64,000 nt of DNA from Vreelandella olivaria. Lineage in GTDB: Bacteria > Pseudomonadota > Gammaproteobacteria > Pseudomonadales > Halomonadaceae. A model generated the notes under the pieces. It saw nothing but the letters and a program-made list of their open reading frames with translations, did no database searches and was not told where the DNA came from. The stretch spans positions 1 through 64,000 of the forward strand of contig NZ_JALPZO010000144.1 in the NCBI RefSeq assembly GCF_023507745.1. The letters run 5' to 3'. Below, piece after piece: positions 34,969 to 44,015 of this stretch (positions within the stretch are counted from its first letter, which is position 1; each line of letters starts with the position of its first letter). Both the position numbers and the translations under genes were made by a program.

Positions 34969-36012
34969 TCAGGAAGAGGGTTGGCGTCGCAACAACCAGC
35001 GCGCCCAAAATGGGGCAAACACCATTAGCGTCACCATACGGAGCAGATGATGAAAAGCGACGAAGACAGGGTCAATATTAAGCGCTACTGCCAGAATGGC
35101 CATTTCGCCGATCCCACCGGGGGCGAGTGCCAATAACGCGACATCACGCCCAACGCCTAACGATTGATGAATTAACTCAGCGAATAGGGCGAGTACGATC
35201 AATGCCAATAGCGTAGCCACGCCAGATTGCCACATATAGCGCCCCAGCAAACGTCTCGTTATGCCTTTAAAGCGAGAACCAATAGCACTACCCAACACCC
35301 ACAGCATGATATTCATTCCCCACCCTGGCAACGTGAGGCTTGCAAGATCAAACCCTGATAACAGAGCCGCCATAATAAGCGGCGCAAGTAGCGCCGAGCT
35401 GGGGATACGCAGCCACCTGCCAAGGGGCAACAATAGCGGGATAGTGAGCAGCATCCAGCCGTGTTCCAGACCGGACTGTACCGGACCAGCCGCCCCACTT
35501 CCTCCGTTATAGGCCCAGAAGAGTGGTGGCAGGAAAAGGATAACCAGAATAATGCGCAGCGATTGCGCAACGGCAATACGCTGGGGGTCACCGCCACATT
35601 TATCGCCCAGCATAATCATTGCGGTCATGGCACCAGGGGCGGCCCCAAACCAGGCACTCACTGGATCAAAGCCGCACCGACGGTACCAGGCTGATGCCAC
35701 GGCCGTTGAGGCAGCCACTCCCAGCAGCAACAACACTGCAGATACCGGCCAGTCCAATACACGTTGAGCAAGCTGCGGTGTCACCTGGCTACCCAATACC
35801 AGGCCCATTACCGCTAGAAAGATATTGCGCAGCGGCTCTGGCACATCAACGTTGATACCTCGAGCCGACACCAGCAGGTTAGCGATCAGCGGACCAAGCA
35901 TCCAAGCCAGGGGTAGACCAGTGAGCTGGAACAGCATGCCGCCGACTGCGCCTACGGCTAACGATGTCACCAAGCCCTTTGCGGTCCCCGCACTGATCTG
36001 AATGTCCTTCAC
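34969..36012 (-). CDS. AbrB-family (duplicated) membrane protein
   Basis: The 347-residue hydrophobic protein has about ten membrane segments in two similar halves (motifs GMLFQLTGLPLAWMLGPLIANLL and LAPGGIGEMAILAVALNIDP). This is the family named for E. coli AbrB, regulator of aidB, and once labelled putative ammonia monooxygenase; its true activity is unknown and it looks like a transporter. It is unrelated to the DNA-binding AbrB of Bacillus. Single gene. Confidence 0.85.
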   Translation of the reverse strand: MKDIQISAGTAKGLVTSLAVGAVGGMLFQLTGLPLAWMLGPLIANLLVSARGINVDVPEPLRNIFLAVMGLVLGSQVTPQLAQRVLDWPVSAVLLLLGVAASTAVASAWYRRCGFDPVSAWFGAAPGAMTAMIMLGDKCGGDPQRIAVAQSLRIILVILFLPPLFWAYNGGSGAAGPVQSGLEHGWMLLTIPLLLPLGRWLRIPSSALLAPLIMAALLSGFDLASLTLPGWGMNIMLWVLGSAIGSRFKGITRRLLGRYMWQSGVATLLALIVLALFAELIHQSLGVGRDVALLALAPGGIGEMAILAVALNIDPVFVAFHHLLRMVTLMVFAPFWARWLLRRQPSS

Positions 36013-36144
36013 GCTATCTCCCCAACGCCCAAGATCATACCCCTATCGCAATCATTAACCTGCTAAGCGAACCATTAGCTTACCACTACTGCGCTAATTT
36101 GGGGCATCCAGTGAACGGGGAGCATCTTCAACCCAGTCTCACTA

Positions 36145-37002
36145 TTACTCCTCATCATCGTCATCACGCAGTCGCGCTTGACGCTCGGCCTCTTCCTCTT
36201 TGGCATCGTCAATAACTTCCATCAGTTCATCAACGTTAGCGATGTGGCTATCAAGCTCAAAATGCCCCGTCAGCTTACTGTCGGGATGCAGCTCCCCCGC
36301 CTCATACAATGCCCACATCTCTTTACCGTAATGGGTGTTCAGCAGCTCAGGGGCAAAACGGCCAAAGTAGCTGCGCATATTGTTTACATCGCGCTCCAGC
36401 ATTGCAGCAGCACTATTGTTACCGGCCGCATCAACTGCTTGGGGCAGATCGATAATTACAGGGCCATCGGCGTCTACCAACACGTTGAATTCTGATAAAT
36501 CGCCATGGATCAAACCTGCACAAAGCATGCGCACCACATCCTGAATCACCTTGGCGTGGTAACGCAGTGCCTGCTCCTGGGTGAGCGTTACATCATCCAG
36601 ACGCGGAGCCACATCACCGTCCGCATCGGTAATCATCTCCATAAGCAGTACGCCATCCACAAAACCGTAGGGTTTGGGTACCCGAACCTCAGCGGCAGCC
36701 AGACGGTACAAGGCATCCACCTCAGCGGAGAGCCACGCCTGTTCCTGCTCTTTCTGGCCATAGCGGGTCTTTTTAGCCATTGCCCTGGCGCGGCGACTAT
36801 TGCGCTCTTTGCGTCCTTCCTGATACTGGACGGCCTGTTTAAAACTACGTTGTTTGGCCTCTTTGAATACTTTGGCACAGCGAGTGTCGTCACCACAGCG
36901 CACCACATATACCTGCGCTTCCTTGCCACTCATCAACTGCATCAGCACCTCATCGATCAGGCCATCATCGACCAGGGGCTGTAATCGTTTGGGTGTTTTC
37001 AT
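36145..37002 (-). CDS. RIO1-like serine protein kinase, PA4780 family
   Basis: The 285-residue protein keeps the RIO kinase core: a GKEAQVYVV nucleotide loop, ATP lysine Lys44 in CAKVFK, catalytic HGDLSEFN (166-173, Asp168) and the metal-binding IIDLPQ (Asp185). A basic insert (RKERNSRRARAMAKK) and an acidic tail (DDDDEE) are typical. RIO kinases work with ribosome biogenesis in other domains of life; the bacterial role is unclear. It sits 22 bases downstream of the dbpA stop on the same strand, and dbpA is a ribosome-assembly helicase, so the pairing is suggestive. Confidence 0.88.
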   Translation of the reverse strand: MKTPKRLQPLVDDGLIDEVLMQLMSGKEAQVYVVRCGDDTRCAKVFKEAKQRSFKQAVQYQEGRKERNSRRARAMAKKTRYGQKEQEQAWLSAEVDALYRLAAAEVRVPKPYGFVDGVLLMEMITDADGDVAPRLDDVTLTQEQALRYHAKVIQDVVRMLCAGLIHGDLSEFNVLVDADGPVIIDLPQAVDAAGNNSAAAMLERDVNNMRSYFGRFAPELLNTHYGKEMWALYEAGELHPDSKLTGHFELDSHIANVDELMEVIDDAKEEEAERQARLRDDDDEE

Positions 37003-37024
37003 AGCTTGCCGCGATGACTCCTAC

Positions 37025-38422
37025 TTAATGGCGAATCCGGCGCACGCGGAAAGCGCGCCCTTTTAATTTATCTCGTTCCAGCTTCGACTGGGCTTTTTGA
37101 ACAGCGCTACGCTCTACCGCCACATAGGCACTACGGGCCAGTACTTTAATTTTACCTACCTGCTCCCCGCGCAACCCACCTTCACTGGTGAGTGCACCAA
37201 GAATATCCCCAGGGCGCAGTTTATCCTTTTTACCACCCGCCAGTTGCAGAGTGGCCATTGGGGGCTCAAACGGTTCGGCGTTCTGGGTATTGGGCAGAGG
37301 CTCGGTTGCCAGCGTTTCTCCCAACAGCTCAGCCAAACGCTCCAAACGGTAGGCTTCCTGTGGCGTTACCAGGGTACAGGCAATACCGCTGGCCCCGGCT
37401 CGCCCGGTACGACCGACCCGGTGTACGTGCACCTCCAGCTCACGGGCAATTTGATAATTAAATACAGCATCCAACCGGGCAATATCCAACCCACGGGCAG
37501 CCACATCGGTGGCGACCAAAATCGAGGCGCTTTGATTAGCAAACAGGATCAGCAGCCGGTCACGGTCTTTTTGCTCCAAATCACCGTGTAACGCCAGCGC
37601 ACTGAAACCTGCCCCGACCAAACCATCCGCCACCGTTTGAGTTTCCCGCTTGGTGTTACAGAACACCACACTGGTCGTCGGCCGGTTAGCCAGCAACAGC
37701 TGCTTTAGCGCAGCAAACCGGGTGTCTTCGTTAGCCACATGATAGAAGCGCTGGTCGATAGTGGTAGCGTCGTGTACATCCGCGACCTTAACCGTAACAG
37801 GGTCGCGCATCACACCACGCGTCATGGCTGCCAGACCACCAGATGCCTCTTCATCTGGAAACGTAGCGCTAAACAGCAGCGTTTGGCGATCAGCTGGCGT
37901 CTCCGCAATGATCGTGTCAATTGAAACCTGGAAGCCCATATCCAGCATGCGATCCGCTTCATCCAACACCAGCGCACTTAATGAGCCTAGCGTCAGTGAG
38001 CCTTTACGCAGATGCTCCTCAAGCCGCCCGGGTGTACCTACCACAATATGTGCGCCATGCTCCAGGGAGGCCAGTTGTGGCCCAAATGGCGCTCCCCCGC
38101 ACAGGGTCAGCACTTTCACATTGGGCATACCACGGGCCAGCCGCCGCAACTCTTCCGCCACCTGATCGGCCAGTTCCCTGGTCGGGCACAGCACAAGCCC
38201 CTGCACAGCAAAAGCATCAATGCGCAAATCAGCCAGCAGCGCCAGACCAAACGCCGCCGTTTTGCCTGAGCCTGTTTTGGCCTGAGCCAGCACATCACGC
38301 CCGGCCAGCATTGGAGGCAGGCTTTGCGCCTGTACCGGCGTCATTTCGTGATAACCAAGCGAGTCTAGATTGATCAGCAGCGCAGGGGGGAGCGCCAGGG
38401 AAGCAAAAGCGGTGTCAGACAC
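37025..38422 (-). CDS. dbpA: ATP-dependent RNA helicase DbpA
   Basis: The 465-residue DEAD-box helicase has Walker A AKTGSGKT (48-55), DEAD at 154-157, SAT at 185-187 and HRVGRTGR. The C-terminal DbpA RNA-binding domain (about 385-465) contains LRPGDILGALTSEGGLRGEQ and a basic end. DbpA acts in late 50S assembly and is recruited by 23S rRNA hairpin 92. It is probably co-transcribed with the RIO kinase downstream. Confidence 0.93.
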   Translation of the reverse strand: MSDTAFASLALPPALLINLDSLGYHEMTPVQAQSLPPMLAGRDVLAQAKTGSGKTAAFGLALLADLRIDAFAVQGLVLCPTRELADQVAEELRRLARGMPNVKVLTLCGGAPFGPQLASLEHGAHIVVGTPGRLEEHLRKGSLTLGSLSALVLDEADRMLDMGFQVSIDTIIAETPADRQTLLFSATFPDEEASGGLAAMTRGVMRDPVTVKVADVHDATTIDQRFYHVANEDTRFAALKQLLLANRPTTSVVFCNTKRETQTVADGLVGAGFSALALHGDLEQKDRDRLLILFANQSASILVATDVAARGLDIARLDAVFNYQIARELEVHVHRVGRTGRAGASGIACTLVTPQEAYRLERLAELLGETLATEPLPNTQNAEPFEPPMATLQLAGGKKDKLRPGDILGALTSEGGLRGEQVGKIKVLARSAYVAVERSAVQKAQSKLERDKLKGRAFRVRRIRH

Positions 38423-38549
38423 AGAAAATTCCTGAAGGGGCCATAGTGCCCGGTAAACCTATAATGTAATGCACCATACCAGAAAGTGCTCCCCCCTGCT
38501 GCGCTGCTTGGGTTTACACAAGATTGAGACTATTAGCGAATGGACGTGA

Positions 38550-39023
38550 TTAAGACGCATGTGCCAATGCAGCAAAGCGGCCCTGGCTTAGCGATGCCAA
38601 ATCACCTGGCGAAAGCTCAATCTCAAGACCCCGGCGGCCAGCGCTAACAAATATTGTTGAAAATGGCTGTGCTGATGCATCAATAAAGGTGGGCAGGCGT
38701 TTTTTTTGTCCTAGCGGGCTTACCCCACCCAATACATAGCCTGTCGTACGTTCAACCTCGTCCGGTACAGCCATAGCCGCCTTCTTTGCTCCCGCCGCTT
38801 TCGCTATCTGCTTTAATCCCAACTGGCAGTTTACCGGCACAATTCCGACTGCGAGCTGCCTGCTGTCCAGCTTTACCACCAGGGTTTTAAACACGCGCTC
38901 AGCCGCGACGCCCAGCTTTTCAGCAGCCTCCAACCCATAGGACTGCACAGCAGTATCATGGTGATACTCATGAATTTTAAATGCAACGCCTGCATGTTTT
39001 GCACTGTTAATCGCTGGTGTCAT
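38550..39023 (-). CDS. ybaK: Cys-tRNA(Pro)/Cys-tRNA(Cys) deacylase YbaK
   Basis: The ATG at 39023 (MTPAINSAKHAGVAF) has a GAAGAGAG site and gives 157 residues, the family length; the 13-codon upstream extension is unlikely. The YbaK motifs are present: the lysine in VFKTLVVKLD, the LGLKQIAKAAGAKKAAMA helix and GYVLGGVSPLGQKKRLPTFID. It hydrolyses misacylated Cys-tRNA(Pro) in trans. Single gene. Confidence 0.92.
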   Translation of the reverse strand: MTPAINSAKHAGVAFKIHEYHHDTAVQSYGLEAAEKLGVAAERVFKTLVVKLDSRQLAVGIVPVNCQLGLKQIAKAAGAKKAAMAVPDEVERTTGYVLGGVSPLGQKKRLPTFIDASAQPFSTIFVSAGRRGLEIELSPGDLASLSQGRFAALAHAS

Positions 39024-39180
39024 GATGCTCTCTTCGTTATTGGCATGGGCACAACCATGCATGTTTCCTCAACCAGGTAATAGCGCGAGTTGGAAAAAGA
39101 AGTCAACTGGTAAGCGCCTGCTCTGCTGCTAGGCTTAGAAAGGAGCAGGTTCGACAGGAAGCAACAGACAGGAGTCTTAT

Positions 39181-39366
39181 ATGAAAGCCACCTCCAAGGC
39201 ACAGCAGAAAGCCGCCGGTGCTGCACTGTCCGCTAAACGCGGCGATACCAGGCCCAGCGAACTGGTCGGTGCCTCTAAGCAGATGTACAACACGATGAGT
39301 GAAGAGGAGCTGGAGGACATGGCGGGCACCAAACGCAAGGGTAAACCGCAAAAGAAAGAAACGTAA
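39181..39366 (+). CDS. DUF3008 family small basic protein
   Basis: The 61-residue, lysine-rich protein has the DUF3008 pattern SKAQQKAAGAALSAKRGDT, PSELVGASKQMYNTMSEEEL and TKRKGKP at the end. The family is common in proteobacteria and of unknown role; the basic, stress-protein-like composition suggests binding to nucleic acid or a general stress function, but that is a guess. It stands alone between ybaK and the CDF gene. Confidence 0.8.
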   Translation: MKATSKAQQKAAGAALSAKRGDTRPSELVGASKQMYNTMSEEELEDMAGTKRKGKPQKKET

Positions 39367-39423
39367 GCGCCCCATTGCGGGCCATCAACACAACGTTAAC
39401 GCCCGCATCAATACCGTTAAACC

Positions 39424-40287
39424 TCAGGTCACCAGCGTAATACTGGTTACCGGGCGTAAATTACGCAGTTTACAGTGCCGCTCCACACTCTCAACGATCT
39501 CTTTGGCATCGTCTATTTGCTGCTTATCCAGTTGGATATCGACCATTAAGAAACTGCCTACCTGTGCTAACCGTACATTGCCATTGGCAATATCAAAATC
39601 CGCCACTTCCTGTACCACGTCCTGGCGCACACTACCCAGAGGTTCACCAAACATCAGCTCCCTTAATGCACCACGTACCATGCATATCGGAATAGGCAGG
39701 AAGTAGCCAACGATGATAAGGACCATCACGGGGTCAGCAAAGCGTGCATAACTTGCCCAGGGCGTTAACGTCAGCCCCCAGGTCAGCGCAAAACCCAGCA
39801 TGACCGCCACACTCAGCCAGGTATCCATTTGCCACTGGCGCAGCTCAGCCGCCAGCAATGATGAACGGGCAATGCGTGCGTAGCGGCTCAGCCACCACCA
39901 TGAAAGTAAACAGCCAGTGACATTAACAACGCCGAATATCAGCGCAAGGTCCAGTGTTACCAGTCGCCCACCCTGCCAAAGACTCCATAACGCGGAGGCC
40001 AATGAGAACAGACACACTGACGCAATCACTACTCCTTTGAGCAGGACGGCAAGAGGTTCAACCGTTAACCGGCCAAAAGGGTAACGGTCATCCGCTGGCT
40101 TGCGGGCCTGCTGAAGGGCAAACAGCGAAAGTGATGCCAGCACTAAACTTAATAGCGAATAGCCACTATCAAATAGAATCGTTATTGAACCGCTGGCAAC
40201 ACCAAGCGCAAGCCCGGTAAATGCAAACAGGCTGGCAGAAACAGCAGAAAATCTGAGCGCACGGCGCTCGGCAACAAAGGGGGACAC
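39424..40287 (-). CDS. Cation diffusion facilitator family protein with altered metal site
   Basis: The 287-residue protein has six membrane segments (about residues 12-200) and a C-terminal cytoplasmic domain (about 205-287), the CDF layout. The transport site, which in YiiP is Asp-Asp in helix 2 and His-Asp in helix 5, here reads DSGYS (Asp40, Ser44) and QWQMD (Gln151, Asp155), so two of the four usual metal ligands are missing. It may carry a different ion or work differently. It is divergent from a LysR gene that may regulate it. Confidence 0.8.
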   Translation of the reverse strand: MSPFVAERRALRFSAVSASLFAFTGLALGVASGSITILFDSGYSLLSLVLASLSLFALQQARKPADDRYPFGRLTVEPLAVLLKGVVIASVCLFSLASALWSLWQGGRLVTLDLALIFGVVNVTGCLLSWWWLSRYARIARSSLLAAELRQWQMDTWLSVAVMLGFALTWGLTLTPWASYARFADPVMVLIIVGYFLPIPICMVRGALRELMFGEPLGSVRQDVVQEVADFDIANGNVRLAQVGSFLMVDIQLDKQQIDDAKEIVESVERHCKLRNLRPVTSITLVT

Positions 40288-40400
40288 GCTTGTTACTCCG
40301 TAGGAATTAGTAAAACGTGCGCCAGCATAGTGAGTAACCTACTATTTAACCAATCGCTCAGCGCTAATTTTTTTGGCACTCAAAAAAGAGGGATGACGCC

Positions 40401-41270
40401 ATGCGTGCAGAACAGGTTCAGGCGTTTATTGACGTGACCGAGCACGGTTCATTCGCCGCTGCCGCCCGCCATACCGGCATAAAGCGCAGTACGTTAAGTG
40501 CCGCGGTAAATGCGCTGGAAGATAACCTGGGAGTAGCGCTGTTTGAGCGTTCCGGCAATAGCCTGACACTTACTGCAGTAGGTGAAAGCGTATTGCCAGA
40601 CTGTTATCGTTTACTGACCAGCGCCAGCCGGATCAATAAACATTGCCAGCAGCATATACAGGGTGTGGAAAGCCAGCTGTGTATTGCAAGAGACGACGCC
40701 TTGCCTGAAGCCTTCTGGCGGCAGGTAATGCATGACTTGAAGCAACGCTATCCGCTAACCGCCATCTCGGTTTATCTCCTGCCGCCCCAGGAGCATCCCC
40801 AGTTTGTACTCCGCCAAACCGTCGATATCGCCTTTGGGCTATACACCGCTGAGGGAACGGCCGTGAACGCCACTAACCTTGCCCCGGTGGGCATGTGCCT
40901 GGTAGCCGCTCCAACGCACCCGCTCAGCCGCCTGCCCAATGTCACCCGGGATGATCTGGCCCAATATACCCAGGTCTGTTTAACCTACGACCAGGGCGAC
41001 AAACTGGTCAGTGAAGCGCTGTTTTCGACGAATTATCTGGGGCTAACCATGTTTGAAGTGATCCGCGATGCAACGATTAACGGTACCGGCTGGGCACTTG
41101 TGCCCCACCCCCTGGTTAAACAGGCACTGGAAGCCGACCAGCTGTGTGCGCTGAACCACGATCTCGCACTGGACAGCCACTACTACCGTTATGTAGAGGG
41201 CGAAAGCCTCGGTGTTGTGGCCACGGCACTGCTGACCCGTGTGGCCCGCTTTTTAGGCACTACCCGCTAG
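40401..41270 (+). CDS. LysR family transcriptional regulator
   Basis: The 289-residue protein has the LysR winged helix at the N-terminus (VQAFIDVTEHGSFAAAARHTGI, STLSAAVNALEDNLGVALFERSG) and a periplasmic-binding-protein-like effector domain from about residue 90. It is divergent from the CDF gene, separated by 113 bases, which is the usual layout for a regulator and its target. The effector is unknown. Confidence 0.88.
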   Translation: MRAEQVQAFIDVTEHGSFAAAARHTGIKRSTLSAAVNALEDNLGVALFERSGNSLTLTAVGESVLPDCYRLLTSASRINKHCQQHIQGVESQLCIARDDALPEAFWRQVMHDLKQRYPLTAISVYLLPPQEHPQFVLRQTVDIAFGLYTAEGTAVNATNLAPVGMCLVAAPTHPLSRLPNVTRDDLAQYTQVCLTYDQGDKLVSEALFSTNYLGLTMFEVIRDATINGTGWALVPHPLVKQALEADQLCALNHDLALDSHYYRYVEGESLGVVATALLTRVARFLGTTR

Positions 41271-41519
41271 GCTTCATGCTGTCAACAATGCCCCACACCC
41301 CATACTGCGCTCCTTCAATGGCATTAATATTGACTTGCATGAAATTAACTGCGTTGAAACATTACAGTGGAAAAAAACGCCAATGCCCTCCACGCTATTA
41401 AAAAGTGCTACATAAGGAGTTTGGGGACACGCTAGAGAACCGGCACAAGGCAGTGTCATCTATGCGTAAAGAGCTTCTGCCAGTGTCGATGTTGCCGTCA
41501 ACCAAGGAGCATTTCCACG

Positions 41520-42929
41520 ATGGTAAGACTCGAGAAGAAAGCGACCAGGCTATATGTCCTGGACACTAACGTCCTTATTCATGATCCCACAGCGCTCTAC
41601 CATTTTGATGAGCACGACGTGGTTATCCCCATGACGGTACTTGAGGAGCTGGACAAGCATAAAAACGGTATTCGTGAAATCGCTCGCACGGCGCGGCAGA
41701 TCAGTCGCACACTTTCTGACCTGACCAGTCAGGTCACCTTTAATGAGATTCAGCAGGGGATTCCCATCCCTCGCATCAGTGGTGAATCCGGTCGTTTACG
41801 TTTTCTGTGCTATAACGACCTAAAACCACTCGACTCCCTGGACGACAGCCCGGACAACCGCATCCTGGCCGAAACCTGCCGGTTGCGCGATGAGCGTCCC
41901 GATGCCTCCGTTATCCTGATTACCAAGGATATCAACCTAAGGGTGAAAGCCGCAGCGCTGAAAGTGCCGGTAGAGGACTATCTTAACGACCGTGCTTTCT
42001 CCGATAGCGATGCGATGATAGAAGGCGCCCAGGTATATGCGGCGGCAGGCCAGGATGGCGCCTCCTTATGGGAAACCCTGAACGTTGAAGTAACCGTTGA
42101 GCGGGTAGGGCACCAAACCTTCTATCAGCTAAGTGGCCGTATGCCCCGCCAATGGCATGTGGGCATGCTGGTGTCCGACAGTGAAAATGGCGCCGAATTT
42201 GAAGCCATTGTACGTGAACTCTCTGCCTCTTCCGCTCGGCTGCAATTGCTGACTAATTATCGCCACCATGCAGGCGTATGGGGTGTGCACGCCCACGACA
42301 GTCGCCAGAACTTCACCCTCAACCTGTTGATGGACCCTGAGATTGATCTGGTCACCATTGCCGGTAACGCGGGCACCGGTAAAACCTTTATGACGCTGGC
42401 GGCCGCTTTTCAACAAACGCTGGATAGCAAACACTTTGAACGCATCGTCTTTACACGCGCCCCTATTCCCATGGGGGAGGATATTGGCTTTCTACCCGGC
42501 ACCGAAGAGGAAAAAATGTCGCCTTGGATGGGGGCTTTCCACGACAATATGGATAACCTTTTACGCAATGAGGAGGGTGAATCCAGCTGGGATAACGGCG
42601 CCACAAGGCAGTTAATTGGCTCACGGGTACAAATTCGTTCACCCAGCTTTATGCGCGGGCGGACCTTGAACGATACATTCCTGATTATTGATGAGGCCCA
42701 GAACTTCACCCCCAAACAGCTTAAGTCGCTGGTCACCAGGGCTGGCCGCAATACCAAAATCGTCTGTTTAGGCAACGTGGGACAAATAGACACTCCTTAC
42801 CTTACCGCCAATACCTGTGGCATGGCAGCGGTCGTAGAGCGCTTTAGAAACTGGCCCCACGCAGGACATATTACGCTGAAAAGTGTTGAGCGTTCGCGTT
42901 TGGCACTGGCTGCCGAAGAGCTGTTATAA
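41520..42929 (+). CDS. PhoH family ATPase with N-terminal PIN domain
   Basis: The 469-residue protein joins a PIN nuclease-like domain (residues about 10-150, with the acidic LDTNVLIHD at 14-22, EELDKHK and DDSPDNRILAE) to a PhoH helicase-like ATPase (about 250-460, Walker A GNAGTGKT at 282-289, Walker B LIIDEAQN). PIN-PhoH proteins (PhoH2, YlaK) are RNA helicase-nucleases in some actinobacteria. All acidic PIN residues appear intact, so an active nuclease is likely. It is a single gene with its own terminator. Confidence 0.9.
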   Translation: MVRLEKKATRLYVLDTNVLIHDPTALYHFDEHDVVIPMTVLEELDKHKNGIREIARTARQISRTLSDLTSQVTFNEIQQGIPIPRISGESGRLRFLCYNDLKPLDSLDDSPDNRILAETCRLRDERPDASVILITKDINLRVKAAALKVPVEDYLNDRAFSDSDAMIEGAQVYAAAGQDGASLWETLNVEVTVERVGHQTFYQLSGRMPRQWHVGMLVSDSENGAEFEAIVRELSASSARLQLLTNYRHHAGVWGVHAHDSRQNFTLNLLMDPEIDLVTIAGNAGTGKTFMTLAAAFQQTLDSKHFERIVFTRAPIPMGEDIGFLPGTEEEKMSPWMGAFHDNMDNLLRNEEGESSWDNGATRQLIGSRVQIRSPSFMRGRTLNDTFLIIDEAQNFTPKQLKSLVTRAGRNTKIVCLGNVGQIDTPYLTANTCGMAAVVERFRNWPHAGHITLKSVERSRLALAAEELL

Positions 42930-42951
42930 CCCTTTTTCGTTAACTACATAC

Positions 42952-42988
42952 AACGTCGCCAGCCTGGTTCGGGCTGGCGACGTTTTGG
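42952..42988 (+). terminator. Terminator after the PIN-PhoH gene
   Basis: A perfect 13-bp stem AACGTCGCCAGCC/GGCTGGCGACGTT (42952-42964 with 42972-42984) with a 7-base loop is followed by TT and GGG. It lies between convergent genes and may serve both. Confidence 0.8.
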
Positions 42989-43016
42989 GTTGGGTTTGAC
43001 GATGCATACGGCCCTG

Positions 43017-44015
43017 TTAGTGATCCTTCCAGGGATTTTTAACGCCGACGGTGTCAGCAGCAAATGCCTTACGCTCACCGAGTGGCCGCGGCTCACCAAT
43101 CGTCGTGTCGTTACAGGTTTGGCGCTCCATTTCACAATTGACTTCCGCACCAAACAGCACCACAAACGCCGATAGCCAAAACCACAGCATTAACGCCACG
43201 ACCGCCCCAAGCGACCCATATATCTCACTGAAAGTGGAAAAATAGCGCACATAGAGCGATAAGCCCCCCGACCCCAGTAGCCACATGGCGGTGGCAAGCA
43301 GCGTACCGTAACTTAACCACTGCCACTTTGCTGAACGGCGGTAAGGTGCAAACCGGTATAACAGCGCAATCAGGGCACTCATCATAACCAGCAGCGCCGG
43401 CCAACGTAGCCACTGCAGCACTTTATCCAGCGGTGGGTCCACCGCCAGTATATCCACCACCATCGGCACCACCGCGATGACCCCCAAAGACACCAGCGTC
43501 ACCATAATCAGCCCCAGCGTTAAACCGACAAGTAGTGCGCCACGCTTCACTGCAGGGCGTTTCTCGTTTTCACCGTATACCACGTTGAGCCCCATGACTA
43601 ACGCGGACACGCCCTTGGAGGCGATATACATTGCCGTCAACAACCCCGCCAGCGCGGCCATCACGTTACCGGCCTGGGCGCTCTCAACAAAGTCTTGAGT
43701 CTGCTGGTCAATAAGGTTTGCCGCATCCGGAGGCATAAAGCGACTGAGTTCATGCAGCTGACGCCCCGCTTCCATAGGGTCAAACAGCAATCCCCAGAGA
43801 GAAATAACCGCCGCAATAGTAGGAAATAACGCCAGCAGCGCATAAAAGGCCACGCTCGCGGCATAGATCGTAATGCGGTCCCGGCGAGCTGCCCGCCATA
43901 CCCGCCAGACGATGTCGTACCAGCCCAGACGGGGAATATCATTAGGGGCGGTTGCGTGGCGCCCCCGGTGTTGCTTCGGCTCATGCTGTTCCTGTCGGGC
44001 ATCCTGTCGAGTCAT
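43017..44015 (-). CDS. YihY/BrkB family inner-membrane protein
   Basis: With the start at 44015 (MTRQDARQEQHEPKQHRG) the protein is 332 residues. It has a basic N-terminal tail, then six membrane segments with the family motifs ITIYAASVAFYALLALFPTIAAVI, SKGVSALVMGLNVVYGE and LGAVVALMLWFWLSAFVVLFGAEVNCE. The family was once misnamed RNase BN; its function is not settled. It is the last gene of the antiporter-like operon, with its ATG overlapping the stop of the preceding gene by 4 bases, so it may belong functionally to that complex. Confidence 0.88.
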   Translation of the reverse strand: MTRQDARQEQHEPKQHRGRHATAPNDIPRLGWYDIVWRVWRAARRDRITIYAASVAFYALLALFPTIAAVISLWGLLFDPMEAGRQLHELSRFMPPDAANLIDQQTQDFVESAQAGNVMAALAGLLTAMYIASKGVSALVMGLNVVYGENEKRPAVKRGALLVGLTLGLIMVTLVSLGVIAVVPMVVDILAVDPPLDKVLQWLRWPALLVMMSALIALLYRFAPYRRSAKWQWLSYGTLLATAMWLLGSGGLSLYVRYFSTFSEIYGSLGAVVALMLWFWLSAFVVLFGAEVNCEMERQTCNDTTIGEPRPLGERKAFAADTVGVKNPWKDH

